Notes under the pieces: generated by a model
Seen by the model: the letters and a program-made list of their open reading frames with translations, nothing else
What the model was told of the DNA's origin: nothing
The model's database searches: none
In this document: positions 60,001 to 64,000 of the stretch, piece by piece
Numbering within the stretch: position 1 is the first letter of the stretch
Layout of the letters: every line of letters starts with the position of its first letter
Position numbers and translations under genes: made by a program
DNA from: Aquila chrysaetos chrysaetos
Lineage: Eukaryota > Chordata > Aves > Accipitriformes > Accipitridae
DNA length: 64,000 nt
Reading direction: 5' to 3'
Assembly: GCF_900496995.4 (NCBI RefSeq)
Contig: NC_044030.1
Coordinates: forward strand, 83,908,250 to 83,972,249

Positions 60001-60898
60001 CAACCACTCATTCAGGCATATACATTTACACAGCTGATATCTGGAGCCAACAATTCCATTTTAAAAATCTGCTTACGTAACACAATGATTAAAAAAACCC
60101 ATTTTTGTATTATATTTGATATAAACAAAGTATTTTCTACAAGTCAGTTGTCTCACCACACTAAAAGAAATAGCAAGCTTAAAAATACGTCACCTTTTGG
60201 GCAGTGGTTTGAGGTGTTTCCATAATGTAAAATGGTCTTTTTTTTTTTTTTTTTAGTTAACAATTCTGTTTTAAACAGGACTGCTAACAAAAGTATTCTG
60301 TTAGATAAATTAGAGTACACAAAATCAAAAAGAAGGAATTTAAGTTTAAGAATGGTATTTATTGAATTACAAATACTAGTATATTTTTCCAAACAATTTC
60401 TTTCATTGAGGCATTCTTTTCTGAACGTTTTCTGTGCAACTTTGAGGGATAACAGACTCACAGACAGAAGGTGAGTGGATTTTTCAAGGGGAAGGAAGAA
60501 AAAGGAGAAGATACTAGATCCTAGCAGAGAGCATGGCAGCAACATAGCTTTTTGCCACTTGCTCAATTGAGCTTTCGGCACTGTATGGTTTGAGGCTGCC
60601 GAACTGCCGGGACTGAAAGAACTGCATCAAAATGAAAATAAAGGCATGTAGCATGAAGAATAACTTCTCCAGCACCTGCAGCTTCCCTACTAAGCTACCG
60701 AAAAGGCTTATTAGAAAATCCCCCATCCTTGTCCCCGAAAGAAGTAAAGAACAGGATGGGAAAATTGAAGGTATTATACGGCAAAACCCAGCATATACAG
60801 TTTTAAAGAATAACTGCATTTTTAAACCGCTTTCTGATGTTCAAAAAAAGCCTCAACATTATTATTGTTAACAGTAGTAATAATCAGATGGGTTTCAC

Positions 60899-60994
60899 CT
60901 TTCCAGTCCCCCTGAAAATGATAATCAGGAGTCTGCTCTTCTCCAGTTTTCCGTACTTCCCAGAGGCCTCATCATGCGTTGTGTACTGTTCTAC
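60899..60994 (-). CDS. Exon-like open segment, unrecognised
   Basis: The acceptor CCTTTCAATTAAG and the donor AAAG-GTGAAA frame 96 nt, open in phase 0 only: VEQYTTHDEASGKYGKLEKS then RLLIIIFRGTGK. The acceptor is moderate. Phases allow joining to 59291-59380. Confidence 0.2.
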
Positions 60995-61155
60995 CTTAAT
61001 TGAAAGGGAGGAGGTATTGAATATTTAACCAGCTTCCTTTCTCTTAAATGTTAATTAAAAGCTAAATAGGTGTTTAAAAACAAACAAACAGAAAGCCCAA
61101 AGAATTTTAATCAGTCTAAGAAAAAATCACTTCCCCTTCTAATAGCTCCACCATA

Positions 61156-61330
61156 ACTCTCTTGGGCCTTGTCTACACACAAACTTGCAGCAGCATTTAA
61201 AACAACAACACTGAAAGCTGTGCAGCCCCCCCTCCCCGGTACGGACACCTAGGTTTTCTTTATGAGAGGCCTACTTCAGTTTATCCAGAAAAAAATTAAA
61301 GCATACCTCAACCGCCTATTGGCTAGGGGG
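61156..61330. repeat. Possible ancient DNA-transposon relic
   Basis: GGGCCTTGTCTACACACAAA followed by TTGCAGCAGCATTT and, further on, GCAGTTTAAACTGG (on the minus strand near 61355) recalls an old repeat of reptile and bird genomes starting CCTTGTCTACACT. Family not determined. Confidence 0.35.
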
Positions 61331-61849
61331 AAAGGGGGATGAAGTATTCATAGCCAGTTTAAACTGCCTCAGCTAAAGCTTTTGGTACCTCTGTTCTTCC
61401 CGATTAGCTCAGGTGCGCAGACGTTATTACTCTGGAATAAAGGTACACGGGTTGTATTTTACACAAACAGCTTTCTTAACCTGGAATGTGAACCCATGGA
61501 GGAAAGCAGAAGTGATGCCTGTAAGTAGACACACCTCAGATTACTTCATCAGTACTCTGAAAACCAGATGTCCCAATTTGTACATTGACACAATCTCCGC
61601 TCTTGTGATGCCACCATTTTATTAGCTCTATACCCACTGGAGTGGTTAAGATTTGAATTTTTAACACAAGAAAGAAACAGAAACTTTTCTAAATTTATTC
61701 TCCTCAAAAGGAATGCACATTACCCTCCTTGTACAAAACCAAACCAGACATAGCCAGGTTACCTCTTCATGCTGTGCCACCTAGAGCAATCTCCCGCAAT
61801 CCTTCCTCGGGAAGCTCTCAAAGCGCTCTTCAAACAGCTAAAAATTTCC

Positions 61850-61990
61850 ACGCTGGCCCGGACAGCTCAGCTGTGTCAACAGGCAACTGGCTTGCCCAGC
61901 GCAGAGCTCCGACGGACCAGGAATATAACTCTGCTCTCCTGACTCTCAGCCCTGTGCCTTGTCCTCAACTCGTACTCTCTACAATTCTCA
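61850..61990 (-). repeat. MIR-like SINE fragment, minus orientation
   Basis: CTGGCTTGCCCAGCGCAGAG, then GACCAGGAATATAACTCTGC and TCTCCTGACTCTCAGCCCTG follow a reversed MIR (CTTGCCCAAGGTCAC, GGAATAGAACCCAGG, TCCTGACTCCCAGCC). Confidence 0.45.
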
Positions 61991-62267
61991 CTACATCCGC
62001 AGTGCCAGACCGCATCAACCGAAATCATCCACTCGGCTGTGTCTCAGCATCAGCTCTATTATTCCTGGACAGTACTTCAGTATCGCAGAGCATGCCACGT
62101 TTGCCAACCAGCTCTGCAGCTCACTCCTACCAGGTGAGCTTTACCATTATGAGGCCCACATCGGTAGTCTGCTGTAACTTAAACATCCACCGGTATTTTT
62201 AGCTGGAGAGAACTCTGTGTGCAGACACAAAGATCGCAGCAGTGAAGATGTCGGCATCTTCTGAGTA

Positions 62268-62288
62268 TAAATATATATATATATATAT
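62268..62288 (+). repeat. TA dinucleotide repeat
   Basis: About ten TA units. Confidence 0.85.
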
Positions 62289-64000
62289 CCATTTTAAAAA
62301 TACAGGCAGACGTGAACCGGCAGACCTTCAGAGCTACAAAGGCTCCATCTGTATTTGAAATTAATGACTTGCTTTAAGACACACATAGTTCTTGCGTATG
62401 TCCTGAAGAAATCCTACCCGTACTGAAAATATTCATGCATTGTGCATATTCATGCTGCTTTTTGGGGGAATAATCAATAGGATAATCAGGACTTGGGAAA
62501 ACATGCCTATTTTAGGAAACTCAAAAAGCATCTTCAAAGTGCTTTTCTGTACTGGGGCTGATACACGTCTTACAAAATCTGGAGCTTCAAATGTTAATTT
62601 GCCCCAAAAGTGGTTTAACTTTAAAACAAACTAGTTCTTTTTTTGCATGGATAAAGCCTTAACCTCCATTTAAAGTTTAAAACAGGAACATCTGATCAAA
62701 GAACATCCACGTTGAAGTACTAACAGATAGAGGAGAAAACAGCTTCAGGATTTCAAACCGGATGTTCAAAAACTGTGACCAACTTAAAAATATGAAATGT
62801 TTTAGAGAGACAACAAATCAGCTGGCTTTTGGTCTGAACCTTATGCATACATCTGGGAAGTATTTCATAACTTTATTCTAGAAGCACGAGAACTAGAAAA
62901 TTTCTAATTCTCAGTTTGTTTTAAATGGAAGGTAATATTCTCACCAGATTCCAGAAGATGGGGCTTTAAAAAAAATCCCAACACACCTAATATTGTAAGA
63001 CTTGCAAAAAAAAGAAAAAAAAAAAAGAAATTCAACAACGTTCCACCCTCTTTTAATAATTCAAAGAGAGCTCCTGAGCTCCGTAGTAATAATAGAAGAG
63101 AAAAGAGACAGGAACAGTAAATAAGGACCCTGTCCTACAGTCCGTCTGCAGTTTTGTCTGTCATGCAGATCCATGTATTCATGCACAATCTTATCTATTA
63201 ATATGCAATGCTGGGTCCCCCACCTGAAACTTCACCTTGTCTTCCCCCATTTCAACTTTTAACTTCTTTGCTTTTTTGCAAACACCGTCTGTAAAAAACA
63301 TTTCATGTCATTTAACTTCTGGATCCAATGCTTTACCACTTATCCCTGTAAAGACTACACAACCATCCAATCTGCTACATGTAAGAAACGTTGGGCTGTT
63401 TTCAACCCTCTACGAAGTACTGTAAATCTACAGTCGTTGCACCAATATTTGCAGAGTTATTCTGCATATATATTTAAGAGTAAACGAAAGAAGAATCTGG
63501 CTCACCGTTTCTAGCCTGAATTTTCCTGACCTGCCTGCCAAAACATCTTTTGCAAATCAAAAAAACAAAAATAGGGAAATTGTAACAAGATTTGAGAAGC
63601 TGACTTCTAGCTGTTATTAACACCCAATTTTAAAGTTCCCGTTTCTCATTAAAACAGATAAAAAAATCAGATTGGGTGGGGAACAGCTTACAGTACTCAA
63701 CCTCTCTGTAAGAAATAGGCAGTATTTGCAAGGCAGCCCTGCAACGCTGTGGCGTGCCAGACACACACAGCTCTTCTACCCTTCAACTCCAGCTGCTGAA
63801 GGAGGGTCGGGATGGCAAACTGCAGCTTTCCCCCAAAAATGGACCAGTTACATAAGTTAGTCACAGTTATCTTTCAAAACTGCCATGGGATTTTGAATAA
63901 TTTTGAGATCTTTCCAAGCACTGCCTGACAGAAGAGGAAGGGGGATTTTCACCCACAGTATACCGGCTATGCAGGATGAATGGCTACAGGGTCTTCAAGC

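Larger units (their letters stand above)
58486..64000 (-). other. SKOR2 upstream intron, to the window edge
   Basis: The next SKOR2 exon upstream, expected to encode the segment ending in ERSG, was not found, so this intron probably runs past the edge. It contains open segments with splice-like borders at 59291-59380 and 60899-60994, an open frame with a hydrophobic segment at 60514-60730, A20-type and T-runs near 59980 and 60237, a TA repeat at 62268-62288 and old repeat relics at 61156-61330 and 61850-61990. Confidence 0.6.

Noticed and set aside
60153-60581. 142-codon minus-strand frame
   Set aside because: Runs through a homopolymer encoding poly-Lys and has no splice or domain support.
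1-64000. CRISPR arrays, operons, tRNA or rRNA genes, endogenous retrovirus with LTRs
   Set aside because: None seen: no regularly spaced repeats, no cloverleaf with A/B boxes, no paired LTRs or gag/pol/env-like frames.

Overview
This is vertebrate nuclear DNA, almost certainly from a bird. Genes are split into short exons with GT-AG (once GC-AG) introns, two CpG islands mark promoters, and the recognisable interspersed repeats are mainly CR1 LINE tails ending in the avian ATTCTATG-type 3' repeat, plus a few decayed MIR-like SINEs. There are no bacterial, viral or organellar genes. Gene order (KATNAL2, HDHD2, IER3IP1, SKOR2) matches human 18q21.1; from general knowledge that block is Z-linked in birds, so a Z origin is likely but not shown by the sequence.

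Layout. 1-1.4 kb: the last exons of KATNAL2 (+ strand), a katanin-like AAA ATPase. 4.0-16 kb: complete coding part of HDHD2 (- strand, six coding exons, 259 codons), tail-to-tail with KATNAL2; its CpG-island promoter lies at about 17.95-19.3 kb. 22.4-25.3 kb: complete IER3IP1 (- strand, three exons, 82 codons) with a GC-box promoter at 25.3-25.5 kb and an octamer/CCAAT cluster at 25.8-25.94 kb. 25.5-44.2 kb: intergenic DNA with CR1 copies and no gene I can support. 44.2-58.5 kb: the last four coding exons of SKOR2 (- strand), encoding the C-terminal coiled coil of this Ski/Sno-family corepressor; its 5' part lies beyond the right edge.

The splice model was built by joining exons in phase. HDHD2 (101+209+85+217+64+104 nt) and IER3IP1 (91+102+56 nt) give uninterrupted proteins of the family's usual length; the four SKOR2 exons join in phase to a 97-residue C-terminus. 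The four genes are unrelated in function: microtubule severing, a HAD-type hydrolase, an ER membrane protein and a neural transcriptional corepressor.

Most interesting leads: a GC-AG first coding intron in HDHD2; exon-like, phase-compatible open segments on the SKOR2 strand at 60.9, 59.3, 56.9 and 56.4 kb that match no SKOR2 exon I know (alternative 3' exon or unrecognised gene); a miRNA-like hairpin in a KATNAL2 intron; the octamer cluster upstream of IER3IP1; and a 26-T homopolymer forming the polypyrimidine tract of IER3IP1 exon 3.
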